Assembly: GCF_903679515.1 (NCBI RefSeq)
Contig: NZ_CAHOYM010000002.1
Coordinates: 1 to 64,000, forward strand
Direction of reading: 5' to 3'
Source: Bartonella gabonensis
GTDB taxonomy: Bacteria; Pseudomonadota; Alphaproteobacteria; Rhizobiales; Rhizobiaceae
DNA length: 64,000 bases
The notes beneath the pieces are model-generated. The model searched no databases and had not been told where the DNA came from. It was given only the letters and a program-made list of their open reading frames with translations. This document shows, piece by piece, positions 8,761-17,512 of this stretch (position 1 is the first letter of the stretch; each line of letters opens with the position of its first letter). The translations under genes and the position numbers were made by a program.

Positions 8761-9369
8761 TTGGCGAATACAAAGAAACCTTCAGAATCACTGGCGGAAT
8801 CCCAGCATATTTCCCTTTATTATGGAGATTTATTTAAAAATTACAAGAGATTTATCTAAGTAAATAACCTTACAAATTGGTAAGGAAAAGGTTTATTTTT
8901 ATGAAAAATATTTCCATTTTTTTACCACATTTTTGCAAAATAAAAAGATGATAAGAAAGTTTTTTTATTATTCACAGGAACCCTATAATTTCCAGCTACA
9001 AAATATCTATTTAAAACAGTGATGAGGAGAGTGGGGCCTAATATCACGCTATTTTTCAATCTTTAAAGATTATATTTTCTCTGTCCAATAATGAAGACTT
9101 ACTTGAATTGAGTTTTTATATAACACTTTGATATATAATGATATAATTAATTTTCTACTCTAAATACCCCAAAAAAATATCGTAAGATTCTCTGATGACA
9201 AATCTATTAATATTAAATCAATAAAGATCACTTTCTTGCACGACATGATCTGGATTAGCGTGCGGATAAAAAGCTGTAAAAAAGGAATAAAAAGATCTCT
9301 CATAAATCCTATTGTAATCAGGTTTACGATGGTTAACAATCTCTGTCTTTGATAAAGGCGATGAGAACC
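8761..9369. other. Gene-free AT-rich stretch between the ybhL leader and lspA
   Basis: No convincing coding region on either strand. A minus-strand open frame (9218-9421) overlaps the 3' end of lspA out of frame and resembles nothing I recognise. The part nearest 8800 must hold the promoter of the BI-1 family gene. I see no clear repeats or tRNA. Confidence 0.5.
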
Positions 9370-9873
9370 TCAATGAGAGGATGTACGGTTGGAATGACGT
9401 TTTTCTTTCATCCAAGTACATAATTCTTCAATAAGGATGGCAATAACACCGATAGTGATAAAACTATCTGCAAGATTGAAAATAGCAAAATAAAAAATGT
9501 CATCAATATAAAAGAGTATATAATCAGTGACATGATGAAAGCGAATACGATCAATAAGGTTGCCGATTGCTCCCCCAATAATAAGGATAAGGCCGAAGCG
9601 CATTAAAAATTTATGATATTCAGTGTTTTTCCATAACCATAAAAGAAAAACAATAATAACAAGCGTAATAGCAATGATTCCCCAGTGAGAAAAGGAGGAA
9701 AAAAACGAAAATGCAATGCCAGAATTACGCACATGATAAAGGGAAAGGAAAGGAATAAGCGGGATTTCTGTTCCTAAAGGCATATTGTGTATAACCCAGT
9801 ACTTAACAGTTTGGTCAAGTCCCACTGTGAGGACTAGGCCCAAGAGAAGAAAAGAGAGTGATTTTCGGATCAT
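9370..9873 (-). CDS. lspA: Lipoprotein signal peptidase (signal peptidase II)
   Basis: Inner-membrane aspartyl protease that removes signal peptides from prolipoproteins after lipid attachment. The 167-residue protein has four hydrophobic segments. Family motifs are VRNSGIAFSF, the catalytic-Asp region GGAIGNLIDRIRFHHVTDY, and FNLADSFITIG with the second Asp. The start overlaps the stop of the upstream SpoU-family gene by 4 bases (9870-9873), so it is the third gene of a minus-strand operon with two methyltransferases. Confidence 0.95.
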   Translation of the reverse strand: MIRKSLSFLLLGLVLTVGLDQTVKYWVIHNMPLGTEIPLIPFLSLYHVRNSGIAFSFFSSFSHWGIIAITLVIIVFLLWLWKNTEYHKFLMRFGLILIIGGAIGNLIDRIRFHHVTDYILFYIDDIFYFAIFNLADSFITIGVIAILIEELCTWMKEKRHSNRTSSH

Positions 9874-10718
9874 ATTTTTTCCTCACATGGTTCCAGTGTT
9901 AAATAAGGACGACGGATTTCATAAAGCATAACAGCTGTTGCTATAGCCAGATTAAGCGAGTCAGCACGTCCACTTTGTGGAATACGCGCAAGTTTATCAC
10001 ACCGACGTGTAAGAATGTCTGATAAGCCCTGTTTTTCATTTCCCATTAAAAGGATTATCGGACCATTTTTGAAATCAATAGTCCGATAATCCAGAGATCC
10101 TTTGAGGTGTGTGCCAACGATCATGCCTTTAAAGTGAGCTGACCATTTTAAAAAGGTGCTTTCATCAAAACGATAAAGAGGTATAGAGAAAATAGATCCC
10201 ATGGTTGCGCGAACTGTTTCAGGTGAGAAAGGATCTGTTGTTTCGCCAATTAAAAAAACACCTTTAGCACCTACAGCATCAGCTGTGCGAATAATGGTCC
10301 CAAGATTTCCAGGATCACGCACGCGATCAAGCGCGATGTAAACATCTTTAGCTTGCCCTTTTATCATTTCAAGAGGGTGCCATTTTTGTGTAAAAATACC
10401 AATAACAGTTTGTGGATTATCGCGTCGAGTAAGTGATTCCATAACCTTTTGTGAGGCTTTGATAACCAAACCACCATTGGCTACAGCGCGTGCAGCAGTA
10501 TTTTCGATGGTGGCATTACCAATTTCGCTTTTAGAAAAAATAAGTGTCTGTATTGTCCAACCGAGATTGAGAGCATCAATGACCAATTTCAATCCCTCTG
10601 CCATAAAAAGACCTTCTCGATGACGGTTTTTCTTTTGGTTAAGTGCTTTAAGATCTTTTATAATAGGGTTGCTAAGAGAGGTAATTTCTTTTACTCTACC
10701 AGTATTGGGACCACACAT
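9870..10718 (-). CDS. SpoU/TrmH-family RNA 2'-O-methyltransferase
   Basis: SPOUT-fold, SAM-dependent ribose methyltransferase acting on rRNA or tRNA. The exact target is not determinable. The N-terminal part (about 1-110) looks like the substrate-binding domain of RlmB/TsnR-type enzymes. The catalytic domain shows RDPGNLGTIIRTADA, LLMGNEKQGLS and SGRADSLNLAIATAVMLYE, the three SpoU motifs that form the knotted SAM site. An upstream TTG at 10733 extends the frame, but ATG 10718 (282 residues) lies 3 bases past the stop of the preceding gene and is preferred. It overlaps lspA. Confidence 0.85.
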   Translation of the reverse strand: MCGPNTGRVKEITSLSNPIIKDLKALNQKKNRHREGLFMAEGLKLVIDALNLGWTIQTLIFSKSEIGNATIENTAARAVANGGLVIKASQKVMESLTRRDNPQTVIGIFTQKWHPLEMIKGQAKDVYIALDRVRDPGNLGTIIRTADAVGAKGVFLIGETTDPFSPETVRATMGSIFSIPLYRFDESTFLKWSAHFKGMIVGTHLKGSLDYRTIDFKNGPIILLMGNEKQGLSDILTRRCDKLARIPQSGRADSLNLAIATAVMLYEIRRPYLTLEPCEEKI

Positions 10719-10720
10719 AT

Positions 10721-11653
10721 TCAAGCAATCCAACGGCTAAAAAGAGAAGTAGAAAGGGCACGCCCCGCAACTTCTTCACGCAAAATGAGCTCTCCTGATT
10801 CGACCGTACCACCAAGATTTACAAATGCATCGCGCATTAAAGCATGAAGTGCAAAGAAGGAAGCACGAATATAATAAGCTGTAAGGACAACAGAGAGCGG
10901 CTTATCAGAGAGAAGTTTACGACAATTTTCGATCATTGCTGGTAAATGATCAAACAGTTGCCAAACTTCGCCATGGGGGCCACGCCCATAAGCAGGGGGA
11001 TCAAGAAGGATCATATCATAGCTTTTTCTGCGACGCAGTTCTCGCTCAACAAATTTTACAGCATCATCGCAAATCCAGCGAATAGAATAATCGGGTAATC
11101 CTGCTCTTTCCTGATTAGCTTTTGCCCACGTAATAGCTTTTTTAGAAGCATCAACATGGGTAACGTTTGCCCCCGCTCGTGCTCCAATCAAAGAGGCAAC
11201 ACCTGTATAGCCAAAAAGATTCAATAGCTTTATAGGACGTTTGGCTTTAATAATTTGTTCCTCCATAGAGCGCCAATGGGCATCTTGTTCAGGAAAAAAA
11301 CCTACATGACGAAAGGAAGTAAAGCGACCTAGAAAAGACAATCTATTCCAAGAAAGTGGCCATGTTTCATCAAGTGGCTTTTTAGGAAAATGCCAACGAC
11401 CAACGCCTTCTTCATCACGGTTTCCTGTGAAAATAGCATCAACATCAGCCCATTGTTTTTGCGATAAAGCGGGTTTCCATAGCGCTTGACCTTCTGGTCG
11501 AATAATTCTATAAGCTCCATAACGCTCTAATTTTTGTCCATGACCAGAATCAATGAGAGCATAATTTTCACTCATACCCGTTTCTAAAATAAGAGGCAAA
11601 TTTTCCTGCGGATATTTATTTTTGCGGGAGGATTGAGAGCGTTGTACAGGCAT
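10721..11653 (-). CDS. Class I SAM-dependent methyltransferase (RlmI/RlmK-like)
   Basis: Rossmann-fold methyltransferase related to 23S rRNA cytosine methyltransferases. The SAM-binding segment is LLNLFGYTGVASLIGARAGA, followed by the acidic strand VTHVDASKKAITWAKAN, and the catalytic DPPAYGRGPHGEVW replaces a plain NPPY. No PUA domain is evident at the N-terminus. The frame can open at GTG 11665, but ATG 11653 (310 residues) is chosen since neither has a strong Shine-Dalgarno. It is first in the operon with the SpoU gene and lspA. The precise rRNA site is unknown. Confidence 0.8.
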   Translation of the reverse strand: MPVQRSQSSRKNKYPQENLPLILETGMSENYALIDSGHGQKLERYGAYRIIRPEGQALWKPALSQKQWADVDAIFTGNRDEEGVGRWHFPKKPLDETWPLSWNRLSFLGRFTSFRHVGFFPEQDAHWRSMEEQIIKAKRPIKLLNLFGYTGVASLIGARAGANVTHVDASKKAITWAKANQERAGLPDYSIRWICDDAVKFVERELRRRKSYDMILLDPPAYGRGPHGEVWQLFDHLPAMIENCRKLLSDKPLSVVLTAYYIRASFFALHALMRDAFVNLGGTVESGELILREEVAGRALSTSLFSRWIA

Positions 11654-11830
11654 GTTTTGTATCACGGTATATGAGGTATAAAAATTATATTATAAAGCTC
11701 TTAAATGTTTTGTAAAAGTACAAAAGAGCTAAAATTAATTAAAACACGTATAGAAAAAAGAAAAAGAGCTCTTTAAACTCTGTATTAAATATAAAATACT
11801 AAAGAGTAAAAAGATTTCCTTAAAAGACCA

Positions 11831-12127
11831 TTATACCAGATTTGTGATAGATGTTTTCAATTTTTCGATCTCGGTTTGACTTTTTTTGAGAGCTTTTTTG
11901 CATTTGTGATAGGAAAACCAACGGATCAGATTTCCTAATAAAATACCAAAACTAAAAAAAATAAAGAGCCATATAAAGAGAGGAGCGTGATAAGTAAAAC
12001 TCTCAGAATTTGCTCGAAAAGGATCAAGGGTTAACGGAACTATTTGACGATTAGCTACGATAAAAACAATCAAAAACGCTGTGATTATCACACCGATACT
12101 TGTTAGAAGAATACGTTTAATGATCAT
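11831..12127 (-). CDS. LapA-domain (DUF1049) small inner-membrane protein
   Basis: A 98-residue protein with two hydrophobic segments (about residues 4-27 and 50-72) and a charged C-terminal helix (KKALKKSQTEIEKLKTS) likely to form a coiled coil. This is the lipopolysaccharide-assembly-protein-A domain plan. E. coli LapA helps control LpxC turnover, but function here is inferred only from similarity. The frame runs back to 12235 into ihfB, but ATG 12127 lies 7 bases after the ihfB stop and is the sensible start. In other Rhizobiales ihfB-lapA is followed by trpF-trpB-trpA-accD; here that continuation is absent. Confidence 0.75.
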   Translation of the reverse strand: MIIKRILLTSIGVIITAFLIVFIVANRQIVPLTLDPFRANSESFTYHAPLFIWLFIFFSFGILLGNLIRWFSYHKCKKALKKSQTEIEKLKTSITNLV

Positions 12128-12134
12128 AAGTTTC

Positions 12135-12413
12135 TCACTGATTAAGACGGTCGCGTAAATCTTTGCCCGTTTTGAAAAAAGGAATCCACTTTTCTTCAAC
12201 AGCAACGGCTTCCCCTGTTCGTGGATTACGTCCATTACGGGCTGAACGGCTTTTTACAGAAAAAGCTCCAAATCCACGAATTTCAACACGATCGCCATTA
12301 GCAAGAGCTGTTGAAATTTCTTCAAAAATAGCGTTTACAATATTTTCCACATCCCGTTGAAAAAGATGCGGGTTGTGACGAGCAATAATTTGCACAAGCT
12401 CTGATTTAACCAC
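12135..12413 (-). CDS. ihfB: Integration host factor beta subunit
   Basis: Nucleoid-associated DNA-bending protein that pairs with IHF alpha, in the HU/IHF fold. The conserved stretch runs from [17 protein letters not shown], through [29 protein letters not shown] (the DNA-intercalating beta arm), to the C-terminal [13 protein letters not shown]. An ATG frame starts at 12461 (108 residues), but family members begin at M-(V/I)-KSELVQ, so GTG 12413 (92 residues) is preferred. It is divergent from lptC with about 180 bases between them. Confidence 0.9.
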   Translation of the reverse strand: MVKSELVQIIARHNPHLFQRDVENIVNAIFEEISTALANGDRVEIRGFGAFSVKSRSARNGRNPRTGEAVAVEEKWIPFFKTGKDLRDRLNQ

Positions 12414-12597
12414 AATAGCCTCACTTTCACACAAAAAACTTTTTATAATTGTACACTTCATGCATATTACAATATATAAACGGATAAAAGCAAAATAAAA
12501 CCAAGAAAAAACAAATTTTAAGAAACAAAATTTGAAAATACCTCTTATAAAGGTTATACAGATTAGAAATGCGGGATATTTAAGAGATTAGGAGAGT

Positions 12598-13242
12598 ATG
12601 TCCCTACACAATCATTATGAAGTCTTTTCAATGCAATCATCTGTTGGAGATGTTTTTAAAAAAGCATCTCGGCATTCGCGTCGTATTAGCCTATTAAAAA
12701 TTTTTTTGCCCCTCTTAACGTTAGTTTCAGCGCTGTTTTTTTACGGGTTTACGTTTTTCTTGGTTCCCGATACTTCTAATTCTATACCTTTTAATAATGA
12801 AGAGAGTGAGGTGACCAATTTGACGATGCTCAATCCAAAATTAGAAGGCTATACGCGTGCTCATGAACCTTATTGGCTTAAAGCAGAAAAGGCATTTCAA
12901 GATCATATGCGCTCTGGAATAATTGGATTACAAAACATCACAGCAAAAGCATCTATGGGCCAACAAAGACAGGTTTTTCTCGCAGCACAAGAGGGCGTTT
13001 ACGATAACATTCATGGTTTTTTACAGTTGGATAAGCCATTCACCATTACGACGAATGATGGGATGATGGCACAATTTATGTCTGCTGATATTAATTTATC
13101 TGAGGGACAATTAAAAACAGATCAACGTATTAATATTCAGCGGGACGGTTTTCATCTTGCTGCCAATGCCTTACAAATTCGAGAAAAAGGAAAAAACATG
13201 TATTTCCATGGTGGTGTGCATTTAGTGATTCAAAAGCAGTGA
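12598..13242 (+). CDS. lptC: LPS export ABC transporter periplasmic protein LptC
   Basis: Bitopic inner-membrane protein that hands lipopolysaccharide from the LptBFG complex to LptA. The 214-residue protein has one transmembrane segment (about residues 34-58, FLPLLTLVSALFFYGFTFFL) and a periplasmic beta-jellyroll domain. ATG 12598 is preceded by AGGAGAG. It heads the lptC-lptA-lptB cluster, and gene order supports the call more than sequence identity, as LptC is poorly conserved. Confidence 0.85.
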   Translation: MSLHNHYEVFSMQSSVGDVFKKASRHSRRISLLKIFLPLLTLVSALFFYGFTFFLVPDTSNSIPFNNEESEVTNLTMLNPKLEGYTRAHEPYWLKAEKAFQDHMRSGIIGLQNITAKASMGQQRQVFLAAQEGVYDNIHGFLQLDKPFTITTNDGMMAQFMSADINLSEGQLKTDQRINIQRDGFHLAANALQIREKGKNMYFHGGVHLVIQKQ

Positions 13243-13317
13243 CGCAATATCAATACAAATTTAAAAGGGATATTTAAAAGAGAAGTATGTGTATATACAA
13301 ACAGAAGAATTGAAAGA

Positions 13318-13917
13318 ATGAGACCATACAAAAGATGGATAGGTATGACGTTGGCTTTTAACATGGGAATGTTAGGAGGAGGAGCGGTTTTAGGATATGC
13401 TGAAGGAACTCATTTTGGAATAAGTTTATCAAACGACAAAGAACCGGTAGAACTTCATGCAGATTCTTTAGAAATACGTGATAAAGAAGGGATAGCGCTT
13501 TTAAAGGGTGATGTTTCAGTGGTGCAAGGGGAACGTCTTTTACGGACGGAAAAATTAGTTGTTTATTACGATAAAGCCCATAAAGGAACGGATAGAAATA
13601 AGGAAGATACAAAGGCATCATCTGTTGCTTTTTTGGGTTCGTCGGGCATACAAAAAATGGAAGCCTTAGGAAAAGTCTATATAAAAATAGCGACGCAAAT
13701 TGCTACGGGGGATAAAGGCGTTTTTGATGGAAAATCAAACATGATGAGTTTAACGGGGAATCATGTTGTATTAACGGATGGTGACAATGTAGCAACAGGA
13801 TGCAAACTAACGGCAAATATGGAAAGCGGAAAAGCTTTTTTAGAAGGTTGTGAGATGGCTAAGAAAAAAGGTCGCGTTTCTATTATTTTAAAACAAAATC
13901 AAAAAAATGGCCATTAA
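13318..13917 (+). CDS. lptA: LPS transport periplasmic protein LptA (OstA-like)
   Basis: Periplasmic bridge protein that carries LPS to the outer-membrane LptDE complex. The N-terminal segment (about 9-29) looks like a signal peptide with a small-residue cleavage region near YAEG. The OstA core is visible as PVELHADSLEIRDKEGIALLKGDVSVVQGERLLRTE and later GDKGVFDGKSNMMSLTGNHVVL. It sits 75 bases after lptC and 6 bases before lptB, so the three form one unit. Length 199 residues is normal. Confidence 0.87.
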   Translation: MRPYKRWIGMTLAFNMGMLGGGAVLGYAEGTHFGISLSNDKEPVELHADSLEIRDKEGIALLKGDVSVVQGERLLRTEKLVVYYDKAHKGTDRNKEDTKASSVAFLGSSGIQKMEALGKVYIKIATQIATGDKGVFDGKSNMMSLTGNHVVLTDGDNVATGCKLTANMESGKAFLEGCEMAKKKGRVSIILKQNQKNGH

Positions 13918-13923
13918 GATTTC

Positions 13924-14718
13924 ATGTTTGGAATCAAAAGAAAAAAACAGACTGATCAGTATGATCTTGCAAGTGACGCTTCAAAAAAGCGCTTAAAAGG
14001 GACTTTGATTGCCAGTCATTTAATTAAAGTTTATCGAGGAAGACCAACTGTTAATGGTGTTTCTTTTGGCATTCGCACAGGAGAAGCCGTTGGCATTTTA
14101 GGGCCCAATGGGGCAGGTAAAACAACTTGTTTTTATATGGTTACGGGGCTCATAAAAACTGATGGAGGATCCATTAAAATTGATGGATTTGATATTACGC
14201 ATCTTCCGATGTATCAACGCGCACGTTTAGGTATTGGGTATCTTCCCCAAGAAGCTTCTATTTTTCGTGGTCTTTCCGTGGAAAATAACATTAAAGCTGT
14301 TTTAGAGGTTGTAGAGAAAAAACGTCTTAAACTACGAGAAGATTTAGATGCTCTTTTACATGAATTTAAAATTGATCATTTACGCAAAATGCCAGCCCTT
14401 TCTTTGTCAGGAGGGGAGCGTCGACGACTTGAAATTGCGCGCGCTTTAGCTTCTCGCCCCAATTTTATGTTACTTGATGAACCATTTGCAGGAATTGATC
14501 CTATCGCCATTTTTGATATTCAGCAGCTTATCCGTCATTTAACGCGGCGTGGCATTGGTGTTTTAATAACAGATCATAATGTGCGCGAGACATTAGGGCT
14601 TGTCGACCGCGCTTATATTATTCACAGCGGTAAAGTGTTAGTTCACGGTCGTCCTAATGATATTATCAACAACGTTGATGTTCGTAGAATTTATTTGGGA
14701 AATCAGTTTTCTCTATGA
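13924..14718 (+). CDS. lptB: LPS export ABC transporter ATP-binding protein LptB
   Basis: Cytosolic ATPase powering LPS extraction by LptFG. The ABC signatures are complete: Walker A GPNGAGKTT, Q-loop region GYLPQEAS, signature LSGGERRR, Walker B FMLLDEPFAGID, and H-loop ITDHNVRE. The 264-residue protein has a hydrophilic N-terminal extension of about 25 residues before the ATPase core. In Brucella and Rhizobium this gene is followed by rpoN, a hibernation factor and ptsN; here only ptsN is found, about 1.15 kb on. Confidence 0.95.
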   Translation: MFGIKRKKQTDQYDLASDASKKRLKGTLIASHLIKVYRGRPTVNGVSFGIRTGEAVGILGPNGAGKTTCFYMVTGLIKTDGGSIKIDGFDITHLPMYQRARLGIGYLPQEASIFRGLSVENNIKAVLEVVEKKRLKLREDLDALLHEFKIDHLRKMPALSLSGGERRRLEIARALASRPNFMLLDEPFAGIDPIAIFDIQQLIRHLTRRGIGVLITDHNVRETLGLVDRAYIIHSGKVLVHGRPNDIINNVDVRRIYLGNQFSL

Positions 14719-15214
14719 TTTTATAGCCTTGATGCGTTTTCATTTAAGTTTCACAGAAACAACATAGTCGTTACAAACACTATTTTAAATAATCAAACAC
14801 ATTCCAAAGGAGGCAGATGAGGTTTTATTTTGATTATTAAGAAAGCATATTATCGATATATTTCTTTACAGAAACAAAGGCAATTGTTCTTTTGCTGTAG
14901 AAACCATGATAATGTTATTAAAGGCTATAAATCAATGAAAGAATACGACTTTAGGATAAATTTTTTTAATTGGGCTGTGTAATAGGATTTTCTCTGGCAG
15001 CTGTATTTATTACATTATTATTAAAAATCTCCTTATTTATGCCAAACTTCTTTTGTGAGTATAATCTAATAAATTTTCATTAAATGGTGCAAAGGGCTTC
15101 ATCACTATAAGGTGAGTTTATTGTTTTATTGGTTGAGCTTACTCATGATTGTATCATAGAAAGGATATCACGAGATTAACTTAATAATTGAGTGATAAAC
15201 GAAGCTGCAAATAA

Positions 15215-15379
15215 ATGCGTGTGTTTTTAAAAGGTGAGAGATATTCATCATATTTTCTTTGTCGAATCAAAGCACATATCTATGATGCTTTTTTGGGTAT
15301 TTTGTTTAGAGCATCTGTTATATATTGCGTTTATTTAATAGGAATTGTCGTGTTTTATTGGTTTGTACGGCGTATTTAA
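15215..15379 (+). CDS. Possible 54-residue membrane peptide
   Basis: Open frame starting MRVFLKGERYSSYF, with a hydrophobic segment from about residue 27 to 51 (LGILFRASVIYCVYLIGIVV) ending in FVRRI. This would fit a one-helix membrane protein with a positive C-terminus. No good ribosome binding site is seen and the surrounding DNA looks degraded, so it may be fortuitous or a relic. No family recognised. Confidence 0.22.
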   Translation: MRVFLKGERYSSYFLCRIKAHIYDAFLGILFRASVIYCVYLIGIVVFYWFVRRI

Positions 15380-15661
15380 AAATAGGAGCGCGGCGACAGA
15401 TATCAGGTTAAATCTATAACTCTTTTAAAATAATTATTAAATTTCTAAAAGCCTTTAGGTTCTTGTTATAAGGCTTTGTTTAAGCTATATAGTGATTTTC
15501 AAACTAAAGGTCTATTTTGCTCAATGCGCTTCTCATTCTATTAAGAGTTTATTTAAAAAGAAAGAAAACAACCTGATGGGGAGTTATAAATTAACTCTTG
15601 TGACAAGTTTAATAAATTTATGAATAATGCCGTTTTCTAGTGTCTTAAGGAAATTAATTTT

Positions 15662-15811
15662 ATGAACAACTTCTTTTCTCATGCTGTTAATGAGGAGCTA
15701 AAAACTATTTATTGTTCTGTTAAAAGTGATATGAGACGTATTAAGCTATCACCCATTATAAATTGGAAAATAAAAACACATGCGATGTTGCGAAAAGTGC
15801 AAGAACTTTAA
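15662..15811 (+). CDS. Possible 49-residue peptide upstream of ptsN
   Basis: Starts MNNFFSHAVNEELKT, with AAGGAA at 15648-15653 about 8 bases ahead of the ATG. The product is basic and has no hydrophobic segment. No family recognised. It may be the broken front of a longer gene, since a different frame just downstream continues as SARTLSIDTVYRFIGEHL to 15858. Confidence 0.2.
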   Translation: MNNFFSHAVNEELKTIYCSVKSDMRRIKLSPIINWKIKTHAMLRKVQEL

Positions 15812-15873
15812 GTATCGATACCGTTTATAGGTTTATTGGTGAGCATTTGAGCGTGTAAGAGGAAAATTAAAGG

Positions 15874-16338
15874 ATGAATTTGAGTGAGTTAATAGCACCG
15901 GAAGCAATTATTCCGGCTCTTAAGGCTAATTCGAAAAAACAAGTTCTGCAAATTTTAGCCGAAAAAGCGTCTCAGCTAACAGGTCTTAGTGAGCATGTAA
16001 TTTTTGATATTGTTTTACAACGCGAGAAGCTTGGTTCAACGGGGCTTGGTGGTGGTATTGCTATTCCTCATGGAAAGTTACCTGATATTAATCGGATTAT
16101 TGGTATATTTGCACGTCTTGAAAGTCCAGTTGATTTTGAAGCTCTCGATGACGAGCCTATAGACCTCGTTTTTCTCCTTTTGGCACCTGAAAATGCTGGT
16201 GCAGATCACTTAAAAGCTTTATCACAAATTGCACGTATTTTACGTCATGCTGATGTTGTGCAAAAATTGCGCACTACGCATAATGCCAATGCGCTTTATG
16301 CTTTATTGCTTCAAACTTCAGAATCAAATGCGGCTTAA
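15874..16338 (+). CDS. ptsN: PTS IIA-like nitrogen regulatory protein (EIIA-Ntr)
   Basis: Phosphoryl acceptor at the end of the nitrogen phosphotransferase chain (PtsP-NPr-PtsN). It regulates rather than transports, with effects known on K+ uptake and stress kinases in relatives. The 154-residue protein has the EIIA type-2 fold. The phosphorylated histidine is His66 in GGGIAIPHGKLPD, and the conserved LLAPENAGADHLKALSQIARI follows. The Shine-Dalgarno is AAAGGA just before the ATG. Its usual neighbour rpoN is missing upstream. Confidence 0.92.
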   Translation: MNLSELIAPEAIIPALKANSKKQVLQILAEKASQLTGLSEHVIFDIVLQREKLGSTGLGGGIAIPHGKLPDINRIIGIFARLESPVDFEALDDEPIDLVFLLLAPENAGADHLKALSQIARILRHADVVQKLRTTHNANALYALLLQTSESNAA

Positions 16339-17512
16339 AAGGGAGTATGAGTGTATAAATTGCTAAATATACACCATAGAGTGTAAAAAATAATATAATT
16401 TTTATCTTAGAGGAATGATAACAGCGAATTACTTTATGCGATAGTAAAAAATTGTTTCTAAGCAAACCTTTTTTTATGAGAAAGCGACAAAGATGAAACG
16501 TTTGTCTTTTATTTTTTTCATATATTTAAGGTACCTAATCGTTATGCTTTTGAATTCGTTTATCCTTTTATGCTATAAAATAATATCATGTGAAGTATAG
16601 TGAGATAAAGCATGTAAATTTCCTTCATACATTGAGTGCGTTTAGAATACTTCGTAAATATTCTTAAGCAGGAATTTCTCGTCGAATCTTTAATTTAAGT
16701 GAATCCTATGAATTTGAAGACGAGAGAAGCGCGATTGATAAAATCCGAACTGTTGATAGGCCAGATTGAGTTAAGAATCTTCACCCTTTGAGGGCGAATA
16801 AGAAATCAACAGAAAAATTTATTTTGTGCATAGAGATTTTTGTAACAGAAACGAAGATATTCTCTAACGCACTAATAATATGGTTAAGCTTGTATAATTG
16901 GTTAAAATCATTTTAGAAATTAACAATTGGAGATGAGATAGATAGAGAAATCGGAACATAAGAAACAAAGTTGCATGTTGTTATGGAGACAGAATCTAAG
17001 ATTTCTATGTTTCATGATTTAATATGTTGATAATATTTGGTTATTTTTGCAAGATATTTTAAAGATTTATGAAAAGACGATATCATGACGATATTGAATA
17101 CAAAGTATGAATACACTATAATGAGTGAAAGGTGGAGTATCTTACGGACCATGTATTGAATCTGTAAAGTTGAGAAGTGATATTCACGAGGCTATGAGAT
17201 TTTTTGGGAGAGTGCAGGGTATATTTTCATCTTGTTTTGAAATCTTATTGCTTAAAGAGATCGTTTTTATGCAAAAACGAAATGAGCAATATGAGATCGG
17301 AAATGTTGTTTTTTAATGTAATTATTGAATAAAAAGTTCATATTTTGGTAACGATTAAAAGGTCACAATGGAACGTAAAAATATGTTCTGGTTTCTGTGA
17401 AAATATTTCGCTTATTGAAGGAATTAGGATAATTACACATGAGTATCGAGGAGTTTTTGTTTAAACTTTTCCAATGAAGAGAATCTTGTTAGAGATTAAA
17501 GAAGTGAGCTAA
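16339..17512. other. 1.17 kb AT-rich gap with one degenerate repeat copy
   Basis: No credible gene. A 63-codon frame at 17125-17316 opens with GTG, lacks a Shine-Dalgarno and matches nothing I know. A weak hairpin (GTGTATA/TATACAC, 16351-16374) follows ptsN without a T-run. The repeat copy at 16668-16800 is listed separately. Confidence 0.5.
16668..16800 (+). repeat. Dispersed degenerate repeat, family 1, copy A
   Basis: Shares blocks with 50114-50262 and 60548-60672: GCAGGAATT at the left, TAAGTGAATC(A/C)(C/T)ATGAAT in the middle, an (A/G)ACTGTT(G/T)A core, and AGAATCTTCACCCTTTGAGG at the right. Copies have diverged by substitutions and small indels. No open frame is conserved among them. 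All three lie in gene-free gaps. Confidence 0.6.

Larger units (their letters stand above)
14719..15873. other. 1.15 kb gene-poor gap between lptB and ptsN
   Basis: No ORF resembling rpoN or hpf is present. A strong Shine-Dalgarno AGGAGG (14808-14813) precedes ATG 14817, but the frame closes after 7 codons, which may mark the start of a lost gene. Two small open frames (15215-15379 and 15662-15811) are listed separately. Near 15790-15858 the frame ending at 15858 reads SARTLSIDTVYRFIGEHL, which faintly resembles the tail of an XRE-type helix-turn-helix domain. The stretch reads as decayed DNA. Confidence 0.5.

Noticed and set aside
9218-9421. Minus-strand 67-codon ORF after lspA
   Set aside because: It overlaps lspA out of frame, has no ribosome binding site and shows no recognisable domain.
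17125-17316. 63-codon plus-strand ORF in the ptsN to IalB-family gap
   Set aside because: GTG start, no Shine-Dalgarno, no recognisable motif, in AT-rich decayed DNA.
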